The notes: generated from the sequence alone by a model not told the origin. DNA of 64,000 nucleotides from Sporolactobacillus laevolacticus DSM 442 (GCF_000497245.1 NZ_AWTC01000019.1:1-64000), one strand, 5' to 3'; shown: positions 1-8,894, numbered from the stretch's first letter. Numbers and translations are program-made.

Positions 1-83
1 TCTTAGCACGAAGGGAGGCTTTTTTTGATACATCGCTGGAAGCTTTCCGGAACCCCAGGCATAGCCTAGGGTTTTCAGTACAA

Positions 84-112
84 GAAAAAAAGGAACCGAA
101 TTACCGGTTCCT
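84..112 (-). terminator. Intrinsic terminator after prfB
   Basis: On the minus strand an 8-bp stem (AGGAACCG with CGGTTCCT, positions 91-112) is followed by a T-rich tract at 84-90. It lies 16 nt past the prfB stop codon and should end the secA-prfB transcript. Confidence 0.85.
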
Positions 113-127
113 CCGAATCTTTTCTTT

Positions 128-1226
128 TCACAGATGCAGACGCAGGTATGCGTCGATAAATGGATCAAGATCGCCGTCCATGACGCGGTTAACGTCTCCG
201 ATTTCGACATTGGTACGATGATCTTTGACCATTGAATACGGGTGGAAGACGTAGGAGCGAATCTGACTGCCCCAGCCGATTTCTTTCTGCTCACCATGTA
301 GTGCAGCCATCTCGGCTTCTTTCTTCTCTTCTTCCAATTGATAAAGACGTGATTTCAGCATTTTCATCGCCTGATCACGGTTCTGGAACTGAGAGCGTTC
401 CGACTGGCAGCTGACAACGACTCCGGTTGGAAGGTGCGTCATTCGCACGGCAGAAGAAGTCTTGTTGATGTGCTGACCGCCGGCACCACTGGAACGGAAT
501 ACGTCGACACGCAAGTCCTCCGGTTTGATCTCGATCTCAATGTCATCATCGATTTCAGGCACCACTTCGCAAGATACAAAGGATGTATGGCGGCGTCCGG
601 CAGCATCAAACGGCGAGATACGCACCAGACGGTGAATACCTTTTTCAGCTTTCAAATAACCGTAAGCATCCGGTCCCTTGATCATCAACGTGACGCTCTT
701 TACTCCTGCTTCATCGCCTGGCAAATAGTCCAGTGTTTCGACTGTGAAGCCTTTATTTTCAGCCCAGCGTGTATACATACGCAGCAACATTGACGCCCAG
801 TCCTGTGCCTCGGTGCCGCCCGCACCCGGATGAAGCTCCAGGATCGCGTTGTTGCGGTCATGTGGACCGCTTAAAAGCAATCGTGTTTCATAGTGGTTGA
901 ACGCAGTACGCGCTTCGCCTAGAGATTCCTCAAGCTCAGCTTGAAGATCTTCGTCTTCTTCTTCTTTGACCAGTTCATAGGCAACCTGAAGATCTTCGAA
1001 TTTTGTTTCAAGATCTGTCAGGCTGTCAACCTTGCCCTTCAAATCATTGGATTCATCGATAACTTTTTGAGCTTTTTCATTATTGTCCCAAAAGCCCGGC
1101 ATCGACATTTTTTCATCCAATTCGGCGATCTTTGCCTTCTTATTATCTAAGTCAAAGAGACCCCCTAAAGTCTTTGAGACGAGTTTCCATCTCATCAATT
1201 TCGTGTTTCATTTCAGGTAAATCCAT
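128..1226 (-). CDS. prfB: Peptide chain release factor 2, made by programmed +1 frameshift
   Basis: RF2 reads UGA and UAA stop codons and triggers peptide hydrolysis on the ribosome. The main frame holds the SPF recognition tripeptide (in [11 protein letters not shown]) and the catalytic GGQ (in [11 protein letters not shown]). Its 5' end lies in another frame. From ATG at 1226 (GTAGG 6 nt upstream) 24 codons run to an in-frame TGA at 1154-1152. That TGA sits in CTT-TGA-C and is preceded by an internal Shine-Dalgarno AGGGGG, the classic RF2 frameshift site. Skipping one T gives Leu-Asp and joins the 341-residue main frame, so the product is 365 aa, the usual RF2 length. This makes RF2 autoregulatory: low RF2 slows termination at TGA and favours the shift. 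The gene starts 28 nt after the secA stop, so the two are probably cotranscribed. An ATG at 1232 is a less likely start. Confidence 0.97.
1152..1166 (-). promoter_or_regulatory. Programmed +1 frameshift site of prfB
   Basis: Read on the minus strand the order is AGGGGG (stimulatory SD-like sequence), TCT, CTT, TGA, C. The TGA at 1154-1152 is in frame with the upstream ATG at 1226; the rest of RF2 is in the +1 frame from 1153. Spacing and slippery codon match the well-studied bacterial RF2 sites. Confidence 0.95.
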
Positions 1227-1254
1227 GTCCATCCTACTTTCCATTTCGCACGGA

Positions 1255-3771
1255 TTATTTTCCGTGGCAGTTTTTATATTTTTTGCCGCTGCCGCATGGG
1301 CACGGATCATTACGGCCGACATGCACCTTGCGCTTGGCGGGTTGTTTTTTCGCCGGTTCGTCGTCCTGGCCGCCGGAGATCACGCGCAAGCCGTGTGTCA
1401 CACGTTCACGCTGGATCGGTTCCTCACGGATCTCAGCCTTCATCAGGAAGTTGACAATCTCTTCATCGATACTGGCAACCATTTCTTCGAACATCTTGAA
1501 GCCTTCGATATTATATGCGCGGTAAGGATCGACTTGACCATAAGCACGCAGATAAATACCTTCGCGAAGCTGTTCCATCGCGTCGATATGATCCATCCAT
1601 TTTGTATCGACCGTGCGCAGCGTAATCACACGTTCAAATTCACGCATCCGATCCGGAGTAAATTGCTCCTCTTTTTCATCATAGCGAGCGATTGCTTTTT
1701 CATACAGATCCTCAATCATTTCTTCAGGATCCTTGCCATCAAGATCACTGAGCGCTAATGTGCCTTCGTCGAACACTTTCGCGTTCAGGTAGTCGATGAC
1801 GCCCTGAAGATCCCATTCTTCCGGCACTTCACGTTCCGGTGTGTGGGCTTGAACCTGACTTTCAATGACCAGTTTGATCATGCCTTCAATATCAGGACGC
1901 AGGTTCTTCGACTCGAGTACTTCCATACGCTGTTTGTAGATGATTTCACGCTGCTGGCGCATAACGTCATCAAATTTAAGCAATTGCTTACGCGCATCAA
2001 AGTTATTGCCTTCGACGCGTTTCTGAGCTGCTTCAACCGACTTGCTGACGAGCTTGCTTTCAATCGGTGATGTATCATCCATCCCGATTCGCTCCATCCA
2101 GCTCTTCATCTTATCTGAGCCGAACCGCTTCATCAGATCATCTTCAAGCGACAGATAGAAACGTGATTCACCAGGGTCCCCCTGACGTCCTGAACGTCCA
2201 CGCAGCTGGTTGTCGATACGACGAGATTCATGCCTTTCCGTACCAAGAATGAACAGACCGCCAAGGTCAGCAACGCCTTCGCCGAGCTTAATGTCGGTAC
2301 CACGACCGGCCATGTTGGTAGCGATCGTTACCGAGCCTGCTTGCCCTGCATTTTCAATGATTTCTGCTTCACGCGCATGGTTCTTAGCGTTCAATACGTT
2401 ATGCGGAATGCCGCGCCTTTTCAACAATTTCGAAATCAATTCCGAAGTTTCAACGGCGACAGTACCAACGAGCACCGGTTGACCGCGATGATAGAGCGTT
2501 GCAATTTCATCCACAACAGCATGGAATTTGCCTTTTTGCGATTTATAGATCAGATCCGCGTTATCGATACGGACCATCGGTTTATTCGTTGGAATCTCAA
2601 TAACATCCATGTTGTAGATGCTCTGGAATTCTTCTTCTTCCGTCTTCGCCGTACCGGTCATACCGGAAAGCTTGGAATACATGCGGAAAAAGTTCTGCAG
2701 CGTAATCGTCGCCAGTGTCTTGCTCTCGCTCTGGATCTCAAGACCTTCCTTGGCTTCAATCGCCTGGTGAAGGCCTTCGCTGTAACGGCGACCCTGCATC
2801 AAACGACCGGTAAACGGATCGACGATCACAATCTGACCTTCTTGAACAACATAGTCCGTGTCGAGGTGCATGATCGCGTGCGCCTTCATTGCTTCACTCA
2901 CATGGTGATTGATCTGTACATTCGTGTAATCATACAAGTTCTTGATGCCGAAAAAGTTTTCTGCTTTCGTCATGCCTTCTTCAGTCAGCTGTACCGATTT
3001 TGTCTTCAAGTCAACGGTATAATCCTGCTTCTCTGTCAATAAACGGGCAAACTGATTAGCACGTACATAGAGATCGGTAGACTTCTCAGCATTACCGGAA
3101 ATAATCAAAGGCGTCCGTGCTTCATCAATTAAAATGGAGTCCACTTCATCGACAATCGCAAAGTTCAGCGGACGCTGAACCATTTCTTCTTTGTAGAGCA
3201 CCATGTTGTCACGCAGATAGTCAAAACCGAACTCACTGTTCGTTCCGTAAGTGATATCGGCTGCGTATGCCTCTTTCTTTTCCTCAGGGGATAAGCCATT
3301 TGTATTCAAGCCAACCGATAAGCCGAGGAAGTTATATAACAGCCCCATCTGCTCCGCGTCACGGGAAGCCAGATAGTCGTTGACCGTAACCAGGTGAGCA
3401 CCTTGACCTGCAAGTGCATTCAGATAAAGCGGCATCGTCGCAACGAGCGTTTTACCTTCACCGGTTTTCATCTCGGCGATGTTTCCTTGATGAAGCGCAA
3501 TCGCGCCAATCAATTGGACATAGTAAGGCGTCATGCCCAGAATACGCGTCGATGCTTCACGTACTACTGCGAAGGCTTCCGGCAGCAGATCATCAAGCGT
3601 TTCGCCTTTTTCCAGACGCTCTTTGAATTCCGGCGTCTTCGCCTGAAGTGCATCATCGCTCAGTGCCTTCGTCTCATCCGCCAATTTTTCAATTTCATGC
3701 GCGATTTTTTCCATCTTGCTGAGCTTGCGGAGGCTCGTATCTCCTAGAACCCTTTTGAGCATTCCTATCAT
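1255..3771 (-). CDS. secA: Protein translocase ATPase SecA
   Basis: SecA is the ATP-driven motor that pushes precursor proteins through SecYEG. The product is about 838 aa, close to Bacillus SecA (841). Visible landmarks are Walker A ([14 protein letters not shown]), the [15 protein letters not shown]-type box, the helicase motif [23 protein letters not shown], and a C-terminal zinc-binding SEC-C motif ([13 protein letters not shown]) that in the family binds SecB or ribosomes. I chose ATG at 3771 ([10 protein letters not shown]) because GAGGTG lies 9 nt upstream and the family starts just before the LxKYEKIA-like segment. The open frame continues upstream by 21 codons that do not look like SecA. 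A SigA promoter candidate lies at 3898-3926 and prfB follows downstream. Confidence 0.98.
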   Translation of the reverse strand: MIGMLKRVLGDTSLRKLSKMEKIAHEIEKLADETKALSDDALQAKTPEFKERLEKGETLDDLLPEAFAVVREASTRILGMTPYYVQLIGAIALHQGNIAEMKTGEGKTLVATMPLYLNALAGQGAHLVTVNDYLASRDAEQMGLLYNFLGLSVGLNTNGLSPEEKKEAYAADITYGTNSEFGFDYLRDNMVLYKEEMVQRPLNFAIVDEVDSILIDEARTPLIISGNAEKSTDLYVRANQFARLLTEKQDYTVDLKTKSVQLTEEGMTKAENFFGIKNLYDYTNVQINHHVSEAMKAHAIMHLDTDYVVQEGQIVIVDPFTGRLMQGRRYSEGLHQAIEAKEGLEIQSESKTLATITLQNFFRMYSKLSGMTGTAKTEEEEFQSIYNMDVIEIPTNKPMVRIDNADLIYKSQKGKFHAVVDEIATLYHRGQPVLVGTVAVETSELISKLLKRRGIPHNVLNAKNHAREAEIIENAGQAGSVTIATNMAGRGTDIKLGEGVADLGGLFILGTERHESRRIDNQLRGRSGRQGDPGESRFYLSLEDDLMKRFGSDKMKSWMERIGMDDTSPIESKLVSKSVEAAQKRVEGNNFDARKQLLKFDDVMRQQREIIYKQRMEVLESKNLRPDIEGMIKLVIESQVQAHTPEREVPEEWDLQGVIDYLNAKVFDEGTLALSDLDGKDPEEMIEDLYEKAIARYDEKEEQFTPDRMREFERVITLRTVDTKWMDHIDAMEQLREGIYLRAYGQVDPYRAYNIEGFKMFEEMVASIDEEIVNFLMKAEIREEPIQRERVTHGLRVISGGQDDEPAKKQPAKRKVHVGRNDPCPCGSGKKYKNCHGK

Positions 3772-3897
3772 GCCTGCATACACCTCATTTAAGATTTCTG
3801 ATTTAGTGCCGCTTGCCCGCACCTTCAGAGTCAATCCCTATATCATTCTTTCACGTATGAACCTGTCCGAAAAAATGTCTTCATCAATATGTTCTCT

Positions 3898-3926
3898 ATT
3901 TTATCAATATTCGCCATCGGTGACAA
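3898..3926 (-). promoter_or_regulatory. SigA-type promoter for secA-prfB
   Basis: TTGTCA (3926-3921), 17-nt spacer, TAAAAT (3903-3898) on the minus strand. It is about 130 nt upstream of the secA start with no other gene between. Confidence 0.65.
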
Positions 3927-4196
3927 TTGGCAACAGACTGCGTTGCCAAAGATGCACTCATGTGGGCACACGAAATCATGTACATTCAGATGTTCGACCG
4001 TTCGCGATGTTTTTGGTCCCCTCAGGTAGCCAAAGGTGAACAATTTACATTATAAGGCAAAACGAATGCCTTGAAAATAGACGGTTCTGTGGACGCGATC
4101 CTAAAGAATGTCCAAACTTAGGCGATTCAGTAATGTCATCCAACGCGCTTTAGTGTTTTATCGACCTGTTTCGTTGAATTGTCGGAGTGCTTAATC

Positions 4197-4234
4197 ATTT
4201 AAAAGAGGAGATCCGCATATGCGAATCTCCCCTC
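4197..4234 (-). terminator. Terminator of the hpf transcript, beyond the repeat
   Basis: Minus-strand hairpin GAGGGGAGAT...ATCTCCTC built around the palindrome GCATATGC (4205-4234), followed by TTTT. It lies beyond interspersed repeat copy A, so that copy would be transcribed as the hpf 3' UTR. Confidence 0.65.
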
Positions 4235-4244
4235 AGCTGTATAT

Positions 4245-4523
4245 AAGCGGATGTTCAAAAATGTCCGGGAAAGGTAAGAAAGATCTTCTGCTAAGCACGT
4301 GCACGTCCTGTGCACAACGCAGAAGTCACCACATCCTGTGAAAGTTCTGCGTCAGCTTGTTTCTTCACTCCTCACGTATTACAGGGGATCTTCGACTAAC
4401 GACCCTCACGTCCTGTGAGTAACGTCGAAGTCACTACATCCTGTAGAAGTACGCTCCGGTGCTCGAAACTGCGCTTCCTTGATCTTCTCGGCCTTTTTTA
4501 TCCTCCTTTTTGAACAAGCTCTT
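4245..4523 (+). repeat. Interspersed repeat, copy A (279 bp, two cassettes)
   Basis: This is one of four copies in the window. Its ends are imperfect inverted repeats (left TGTTCAAAAA, right TTTTTGAACA) and the core holds CTCCTCACGTATTA and TACGCTCCGG. Copy A carries two stem-loop cassettes, at 4285-4340 and 4390-4446. The second splits the core between CGTATTA and TACGCTCCG. Each cassette has an outer stem, TAA, a hairpin with loop GTCCT, AAC, the closing outer strand, then a hairpin with loop ATCCT. It lies 12 nt past the hpf stop codon. No open frame is seen. It could be a MITE-like element or a structured RNA. Confidence 0.85.
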
Positions 4524-4535
4524 AAGTTTTAATCG

Positions 4536-5078
4536 TTATTCCTGGTCAATCAAACCAAAGCGTCCGTCTTTTCGGCGATACACGACCGCCGTTGAATTGT
4601 CATCGGCATTGTTAAAAACAAAGAAGGAATGGCCGAGCATATCCATCTGGAGAATCGCTTCATCTACCGTCATCGGCTTAAACACAAAGTGTTTTTTGCG
4701 GACAACGCTAAGCGTCTCTTCCTCATCAGCCGTCTTTGTCACGGTAGTGCCGGCATTTTGGATGGCTTGTTTCGCACCATGACGGCCCTTCCGATTCAGT
4801 TTCGTTTTGTATTTCTTGATCTGACGTTCAAGCTTGGAAACCGCCAAATCAATGGCTGAATAAAGATCTTCCTCGCCTACCTCAGCTCTCAGGAGAAGGC
4901 CTTGAAGCGGAATCGTGACTTCAACCACCTGTTCTGTATTGTGAACACGCAAATTCACTCGCGCATCCGTTTCAATCGGTGCATTAAAGTACTTTTCCAG
5001 TTTGCTGATTCTTTTCTCTGCATAATCCTGCAAAGATGATGTCACTGTGATGTTTTCCCCGCGAATAATAATATCCAT
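4536..5078 (-). CDS. hpf: Ribosome hibernation promoting factor, long form
   Basis: Long-form HPF (Bacillus YvyD) binds the 30S decoding region and dimerises ribosomes into inactive 100S particles in stationary phase or stress. The 180-residue product has the N-terminal S30AE domain (MDIIIRGENITVTSSLQDYAEKR onward; only part shown here) with its basic helix LERQIKKYKTKLNRK, a variable linker, and the C-terminal dimerisation domain (FKPMTVDEAILQMDMLGH, ending in GLIDQE). I chose ATG at 5078, behind GGGAGG with a 7-nt spacer; the frame extends 22 codons upstream without family similarity. Overlapping SigB and SigH promoters lie at 5105-5139. A cre-like sequence (11 of 14 positions) sits at 5156-5169. 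Confidence 0.96.
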   Translation of the reverse strand: MDIIIRGENITVTSSLQDYAEKRISKLEKYFNAPIETDARVNLRVHNTEQVVEVTIPLQGLLLRAEVGEEDLYSAIDLAVSKLERQIKKYKTKLNRKGRHGAKQAIQNAGTTVTKTADEEETLSVVRKKHFVFKPMTVDEAILQMDMLGHSFFVFNNADDNSTAVVYRRKDGRFGLIDQE

Positions 5079-5104
5079 GAGAAAGCCTCCCTTCAATACT
5101 ATAT

Positions 5105-5139
5105 ACATTCGCCATTCCCGTCCGAATTCCTTCTTAAAC
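5105..5139 (-). promoter_or_regulatory. Overlapping SigB and SigH promoters of hpf
   Basis: A SigB-type promoter reads GTTTAA (5139-5134), 14 nt, GGGAAT (5119-5114). In the same DNA a SigH-type promoter reads GAAGGAATT (5133-5125), 11 nt, GGCGAATGT (5113-5105). Bacillus subtilis yvyD is known to use both sigma factors, and the arrangement here matches that. Confidence 0.75.
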
Positions 5140-5287
5140 ATCAAAATATTTTTACAACAAACGCTTTCATATTCATATTTTCGACAAAAACTGCTGATTT
5201 AAACGCATTCATTTATTCATGCAAAAAAGGTATTATTCACATGCAATAATACAATCAAAACACAGGCAGCAAAAGGACCAAATTGTA

Positions 5288-5316
5288 TTGACGCGGCCTG
5301 TTATAGCACATATAAT
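5288..5316 (+). promoter_or_regulatory. Near-consensus SigA promoter for the 45-aa gene
   Basis: TTGACG (5288-5293), 17-nt spacer, TATAAT (5311-5316). Transcription would start near 5323, giving a leader of about 165 nt. In the leader AGGGAAA and TTTCCCT (about 5330 and 5368) can close a long stem-loop. Confidence 0.75.
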
Positions 5317-5488
5317 GATTACGCAAACAGGGAAAGATTATGGCAAAAGCCCTGATCTTGTCCAACATTTCCCTATATAAATTTATGAATTTAGTGTAAG
5401 AATATCTAACACAATCTTTTGAATATAATTCATAACACAAAGGTAATGAGCGAGACGGTGACCATATCTCTTAAAAGGAGTTTTGACC

Positions 5489-5626
5489 ATGTCAGTCAAG
5501 AAGGAAGAAATCATTGAATTGTTCGAACAGCTCAATGAAGACGAAAAAGAATCCACCTACAATTACTTGCAATTCCTCGCAAGTCTGAATACAGAAACCG
5601 AAAGTGAAGCTGTTGTAGCCGACTAA
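5489..5626 (+). CDS. Small acidic protein of unknown function (45 aa)
   Basis: The frame encodes MSVKKEEIIELFEQLNED and continues with an amphipathic helical stretch (STYNYLQFLASL), ending VVAD. AAAAGGAG lies 8 nt before the ATG, a strong promoter lies upstream and an intrinsic terminator directly downstream, so the unit is complete and monocistronic. The helix pattern, with LPEDE-like turns and a YLQFL segment, resembles short antitoxin or DUF2281-like helical proteins, but I do not recognise the family. No toxin-like partner gene is adjacent. It is divergent from hpf and close to the flagellar cluster. Confidence 0.75.
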   Translation: MSVKKEEIIELFEQLNEDEKESTYNYLQFLASLNTETESEAVVAD

Positions 5627-5646
5627 TCAATTGAAAAAGAATCGAA

Positions 5647-5685
5647 CGCCCATCCGTTAATTTTAGCGGGTGGGCGATTTGTTTT
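5647..5685 (+). terminator. Terminator of the 45-aa gene
   Basis: Stem CGCCCATCCG with CGGGTGGGCG (two G-T pairs), then ATTTGTTTTG. It lies 20 nt past the stop codon. Confidence 0.8.
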
Positions 5686-5819
5686 GTTCGAAAAAAAAAT
5701 AAAGAACTAAGTAACAAATTTCGATCACCAATGACATCAGTATATGGGCGAATGACTAATTTGTGACCACTGAATTTAGAAAACTTCAGGTTGAAGGTAG
5801 TCCCCAGTTGTTTGGGTTA

Positions 5820-5849
5820 AAAAAATAATCACCGGCGTCTGCGGTGATT
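5820..5849 (-). terminator. Terminator of the fliD-fliS-fliT operon
   Basis: Minus-strand stem AATCACCG with CGGTGATT (5827-5849), followed by TATTTTTTT. It begins directly past the fliT stop. Confidence 0.85.
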
Positions 5850-5850
5850 G

Positions 5851-6204
5851 TCATTCCCTTTTATCTAAAAACATACCATCCTTAGTCGGTCCAGAATAAG
5901 GATTGCGGTAGCGATTAACTGTACGTTTCCTGTGTCGAAATGCATTCATGTCATTAGCAATTTCCTGCTTAATCGCCTGAAGCCCTTGATCGATTCTTTG
6001 GTTGATTCCTTCAATTTGATGCCCGAGCTCACGATCCGAATCACTGAAATGATCCGTAAGTTCTTTTAAAAGTGCTTCTCTTTCATCAAGCATCTCCTGC
6101 AGCTTCTCAATGAACAGATCACGGTTCGTGTGGTCATACGCTGCAATCAGATGATCCAACTTAACCGTTTGATCATAAACCTCTCGGAGTCCCATTTTAC
6201 GCAT
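5851..6204 (-). CDS. fliT: Flagellar protein FliT, FliD chaperone type
   Basis: The product is about 117 aa, mostly helical and charged, with a C-terminal NRYRNPYSGPTKDGMFLDK tail. The call rests on position: it directly follows fliS as in Bacillus, where FliT acts as export chaperone for the cap protein FliD. Sequence alone is only weakly diagnostic. The start is uncertain: ATG at 6204 overlaps the fliS end by 8 nt and lies 3 nt after AAAAGGG, while ATG at 6195 lies just past the fliS stop. Both imply translational coupling to fliS. The operon ends at the terminator at 5820-5849. Confidence 0.85.
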   Translation of the reverse strand: MRKMGLREVYDQTVKLDHLIAAYDHTNRDLFIEKLQEMLDEREALLKELTDHFSDSDRELGHQIEGINQRIDQGLQAIKQEIANDMNAFRHRKRTVNRYRNPYSGPTKDGMFLDKRE

Positions 6205-6592
6205 GATCCCTTTTCGGTTGATTTTTTTGCGTAATCTCAATGACCTGCTTCCATGTATCACGGAACTCTGTTACCAGACCTTCCACTTCATTAAGGATCT
6301 TTAAGTCATTTTTGATGTTTGCCTCAATCAGGCGGCGATTCATGTAATCGTACATCTGCATCATACTTTGAGCGACTTGCTGTTTCTGGTCTAGGGTTAC
6401 CATCAGTTCACGTATGATATCCTGAGCTTTTTGAAGATACTTGTTTTTATCCTCAATATTTTTCTCAGTGATAGCGATCTTAGCTTGACGGATAAACTTA
6501 ATGCATCCATTGTAGAGCATCAAGGTCAATTCCCCAGGTGTTGCAGTTAAAATAGAATTTTGTTGGTAGGTTTTATACGCACTTGCGGGCAT
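6197..6592 (-). CDS. fliS: Flagellin export chaperone FliS
   Basis: FliS binds the C-terminus of flagellin in the cytoplasm, keeps it unpolymerised and delivers it to the export gate. In Bacillus it also antagonises FliW. The 131-residue protein has the family N-terminus (YKTYQQNSILTATPGELTLM, residues 6-25), the LMLYNGCIKFIRQA helix, and the MMQMYDYMNRRLIEAN helix that forms the flagellin groove. GGGGAG lies 7 nt before the ATG. It starts 16 nt after fliD and overlaps or abuts fliT. Confidence 0.97.
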   Translation of the reverse strand: MPASAYKTYQQNSILTATPGELTLMLYNGCIKFIRQAKIAITEKNIEDKNKYLQKAQDIIRELMVTLDQKQQVAQSMMQMYDYMNRRLIEANIKNDLKILNEVEGLVTEFRDTWKQVIEITQKNQPKRDHA

Positions 6593-6608
6593 AATATTCT
6601 CCCCTTAA

Positions 6609-8495
6609 TTATTGACCTGTGAGTTGTGATAAGTAAGAAGCTTGGCTGTTTGACTGCTGAATCGCGGCTTCCATGGCGTCAAATTGATTGTAGTAACGAG
6701 TTTGAATGTCTTGGAGTCTCAATTTAAAAGCACTAATCCGATCATTCATTGTGTCAATACTTTCACCCATTGAATACTGGCTCAAGGTCATGTTTGTATT
6801 TCCGGCCTTGTTCTCAATCTGATCTATGGTATTCTTCAATGTTGTGTTTAAGCGTTGTATAATCCCCTGCGATGAAGAGCTAGTTCCTGTATTTGTAAAC
6901 ATTTCCATAACGGCTTGAGGATTTGTGCTGATCGCCTGTTTCAGCTTATCCGGATCACTAATAATTAGTTTCCCATGATCCATATAGTTCGAACTTGTCG
7001 TAATTCCAATACTAGCTAACTGATTCATTTTTGAACTTGATGTTCCACTTACAGGAGAGTATAGATCAGTCCGCATTTCACTAAGCGCATTACGCAAAAT
7101 ATCATCGTTAGACAGCATACCTGATTGAGCCTTAGTAGTCCAAGCAGTAATATCCGAATCCTTCATCGTTGATTTTTGTGAATCGGTCAAAGGTGGGTAA
7201 TCGCGATTGCGAGTTTCCGATAATTTATCATTAATTTGTTTGATTGTATCGTTGTATTTGTCAACGAAATCAGAGATCGATTTAAATACTGTATCTGTAT
7301 CATTGTTGACACGAATTGTCACAGAATCGGAAGAGCTTGCGGTATTTCCTTGAAGTGTAAATGTTACACCGCCAAGGGTAAATGTATTTGAATGACTCTT
7401 TGAAGCAGCAGGAAGTCCATTAATATTATACGAAGCGTCTGTCCCCCCTTTTTCTTTAGTTGCGTCCATCTGCAGTGTTTGTGTCAAAAAGCTGCCGTTG
7501 AATTGCATCTGCGGACCACTGCTGTTTAATTTTCCGGTATCAGTCCGTGTCATGGAAACAACTTTATTCGTTGAATCATAAAAAGCAGTCACTCCAGCTG
7601 ATGATTGCGATATAGCAGATAAAATCGAATTGAGCGACGTGGAAGGAGCAAATGAAAATGATTTCGTATTTACTGTGCCGTCTGTTCCCGTCGTGTTCAT
7701 TGAAAAATCAATTGAGTTATAGTTATAATCCGGTATGTTTAATTTTGATCCTGTAGTCAAAGTCTGATTAAACGTCATTTGCCCCGTCTTCCTATCCAGT
7801 AATACTTGCGGACCGGAAGATCCATCTGCTTTATAAATACTTGAATCTTGAACTACCTGATAATTTGTAGACGTTCCGTCTGCATTTTGAACATTAATCT
7901 GGCTGCCACTTGGAAAACTGTTGATATTAACAAAAGCATGCTTAAGTGAAAAAGTTTGCCCATTCGCGACTACAGTCTGAGTTTCGTTTTTAACTTCATT
8001 TAAATTCCAAGTTATACCGTTACTGAAAGCGCCATTACGAACAAGATCCCACATGCTTTGATCCGGATCAAAGTTTGTCTGATTAGTAATTGCTGTTTTG
8101 CTGTTATTATAAGCCGAAGTTGCCATCGTTATATTCGAGAGTGTATAGGTGGCATTTCCTGAAATTGGACCAGCAGTTGCTGTGACAAGCGAAGGATTGC
8201 TGGAAGTTGTTGTTTTTGCTAAAAAAGTTCCCTGCAGTTTCATCGTCTGTGTCGTCGTCTGTAGATTACTTAACAAGGTATTCATTGATCGATAATCATC
8301 ACGTTGCCATTCGATCAGTTGCAGATTTTGCTGCATCTGGACAAGTGGCTGACTCTCCGCAGTCATCAACTTAGCCACAATACTATCAACGTCAATTCCA
8401 CTCGCCAATCCACTAACACGGTTTGTATTTGTAGCTCCGATCAAACTATTTATTGAATCAATGGAAACACTGCTACTTGAACTAGAATCTGCCAT
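6609..8495 (-). CDS. fliD: Flagellar filament cap protein FliD
   Basis: FliD (HAP2) forms the cap at the filament tip and guides flagellin polymerisation. The 628-residue product has the conserved N-terminus (VSGLASGIDVDSIVAKLMTAE, about residues 27-47), a long variable Ser/Thr/Asn-rich centre, and the conserved C-terminal helices (MNDRISAFKLRLQDIQTRYYNQFDAME; only part shown) that sit in the filament. It is longer than Bacillus FliD (about 500), with the extra length in the surface-exposed centre. It is first in the fliD-fliS-fliT group and follows flaG by about 20 nt. Confidence 0.97.
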   Translation of the reverse strand: MADSSSSSSVSIDSINSLIGATNTNRVSGLASGIDVDSIVAKLMTAESQPLVQMQQNLQLIEWQRDDYRSMNTLLSNLQTTTQTMKLQGTFLAKTTTSSNPSLVTATAGPISGNATYTLSNITMATSAYNNSKTAITNQTNFDPDQSMWDLVRNGAFSNGITWNLNEVKNETQTVVANGQTFSLKHAFVNINSFPSGSQINVQNADGTSTNYQVVQDSSIYKADGSSGPQVLLDRKTGQMTFNQTLTTGSKLNIPDYNYNSIDFSMNTTGTDGTVNTKSFSFAPSTSLNSILSAISQSSAGVTAFYDSTNKVVSMTRTDTGKLNSSGPQMQFNGSFLTQTLQMDATKEKGGTDASYNINGLPAASKSHSNTFTLGGVTFTLQGNTASSSDSVTIRVNNDTDTVFKSISDFVDKYNDTIKQINDKLSETRNRDYPPLTDSQKSTMKDSDITAWTTKAQSGMLSNDDILRNALSEMRTDLYSPVSGTSSSKMNQLASIGITTSSNYMDHGKLIISDPDKLKQAISTNPQAVMEMFTNTGTSSSSQGIIQRLNTTLKNTIDQIENKAGNTNMTLSQYSMGESIDTMNDRISAFKLRLQDIQTRYYNQFDAMEAAIQQSNSQASYLSQLTGQ

Positions 8496-8516
8496 AAAGA
8501 ATCACCTCTTAACCCT

Positions 8517-8894
8517 TCAAATTTTTTTATTCACAATTAGCCCTAATTTTTCAGCGATTGCTGCGTACATGTCCATGAACTTTTTCGGAGGGATCTCCCT
8601 AATCACACGATGTGTTTTTACATCCTCTACCTGTACATAATACTTATTCAATTTATCATGAAGCACATAATGCATTTCAGTCAGTTCAGGATTCAACAGC
8701 TTGTTTGCCTCAACAACTAAATCATCCAATTGTTTTTTTGTAAAGGGAGAATAGACCCGCATTTTCCCTTTGTCCGAATCACCACTTTGATGATTTATTA
8801 CTTGATTTGATTGTAAATCACCCTGCACTGATGAAGGCAATGCGGCTGTCTGATAATTTTGTTCCGTTGTGCCTAGCGAAACATCGGTATTCAT
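8517..8894 (-). CDS. flaG: FlaG family flagellar protein
   Basis: This is a FlaG/YvyC-type protein, a small factor linked to filament length or assembly, encoded between hag and fliD in many Bacilli. The 125-residue product has a disordered, Gln/Ser-rich first half and the family core LHYVLHDKLNKYYVQVEDVK-like strand pair followed by TREIPPKKFMDMYAAI-like helix. ATG at 8894 is chosen because GAGGAGG lies 8 nt upstream; an upstream in-frame ATG at 8921 has no ribosome site. It is 21 nt before fliD. Confidence 0.92.
   Translation of the reverse strand: MNTDVSLGTTEQNYQTAALPSSVQGDLQSNQVINHQSGDSDKGKMRVYSPFTKKQLDDLVVEANKLLNPELTEMHYVLHDKLNKYYVQVEDVKTHRVIREIPPKKFMDMYAAIAEKLGLIVNKKI

Larger units (their letters stand above)
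3772..4244. other. Non-coding gap between secA and the hpf 3' region
   Basis: This stretch holds the secA promoter and the terminator of the hpf transcript. The only open frame, 66 codons on the minus strand at 3843-4043, overlaps the promoter, has no clear ribosome site and resembles nothing I know. I see no gene here. Confidence 0.6.

Noticed and set aside
1132-1758. Long plus-strand frame opposite secA and prfB
   Set aside because: Shadow of secA on the other strand; low-quality composition and no ribosome site.
2230-3042. 270-codon plus-strand frame opposite secA
   Set aside because: Antisense shadow of a strongly conserved gene.
3772-3834. 21-codon N-terminal extension of SecA
   Set aside because: Does not resemble SecA, and the ribosome site GAGGTG fits the start at 3771.
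3843-4043. 66-codon minus-strand frame upstream of secA
   Set aside because: No ribosome site, overlaps the likely secA promoter, and has no family features.
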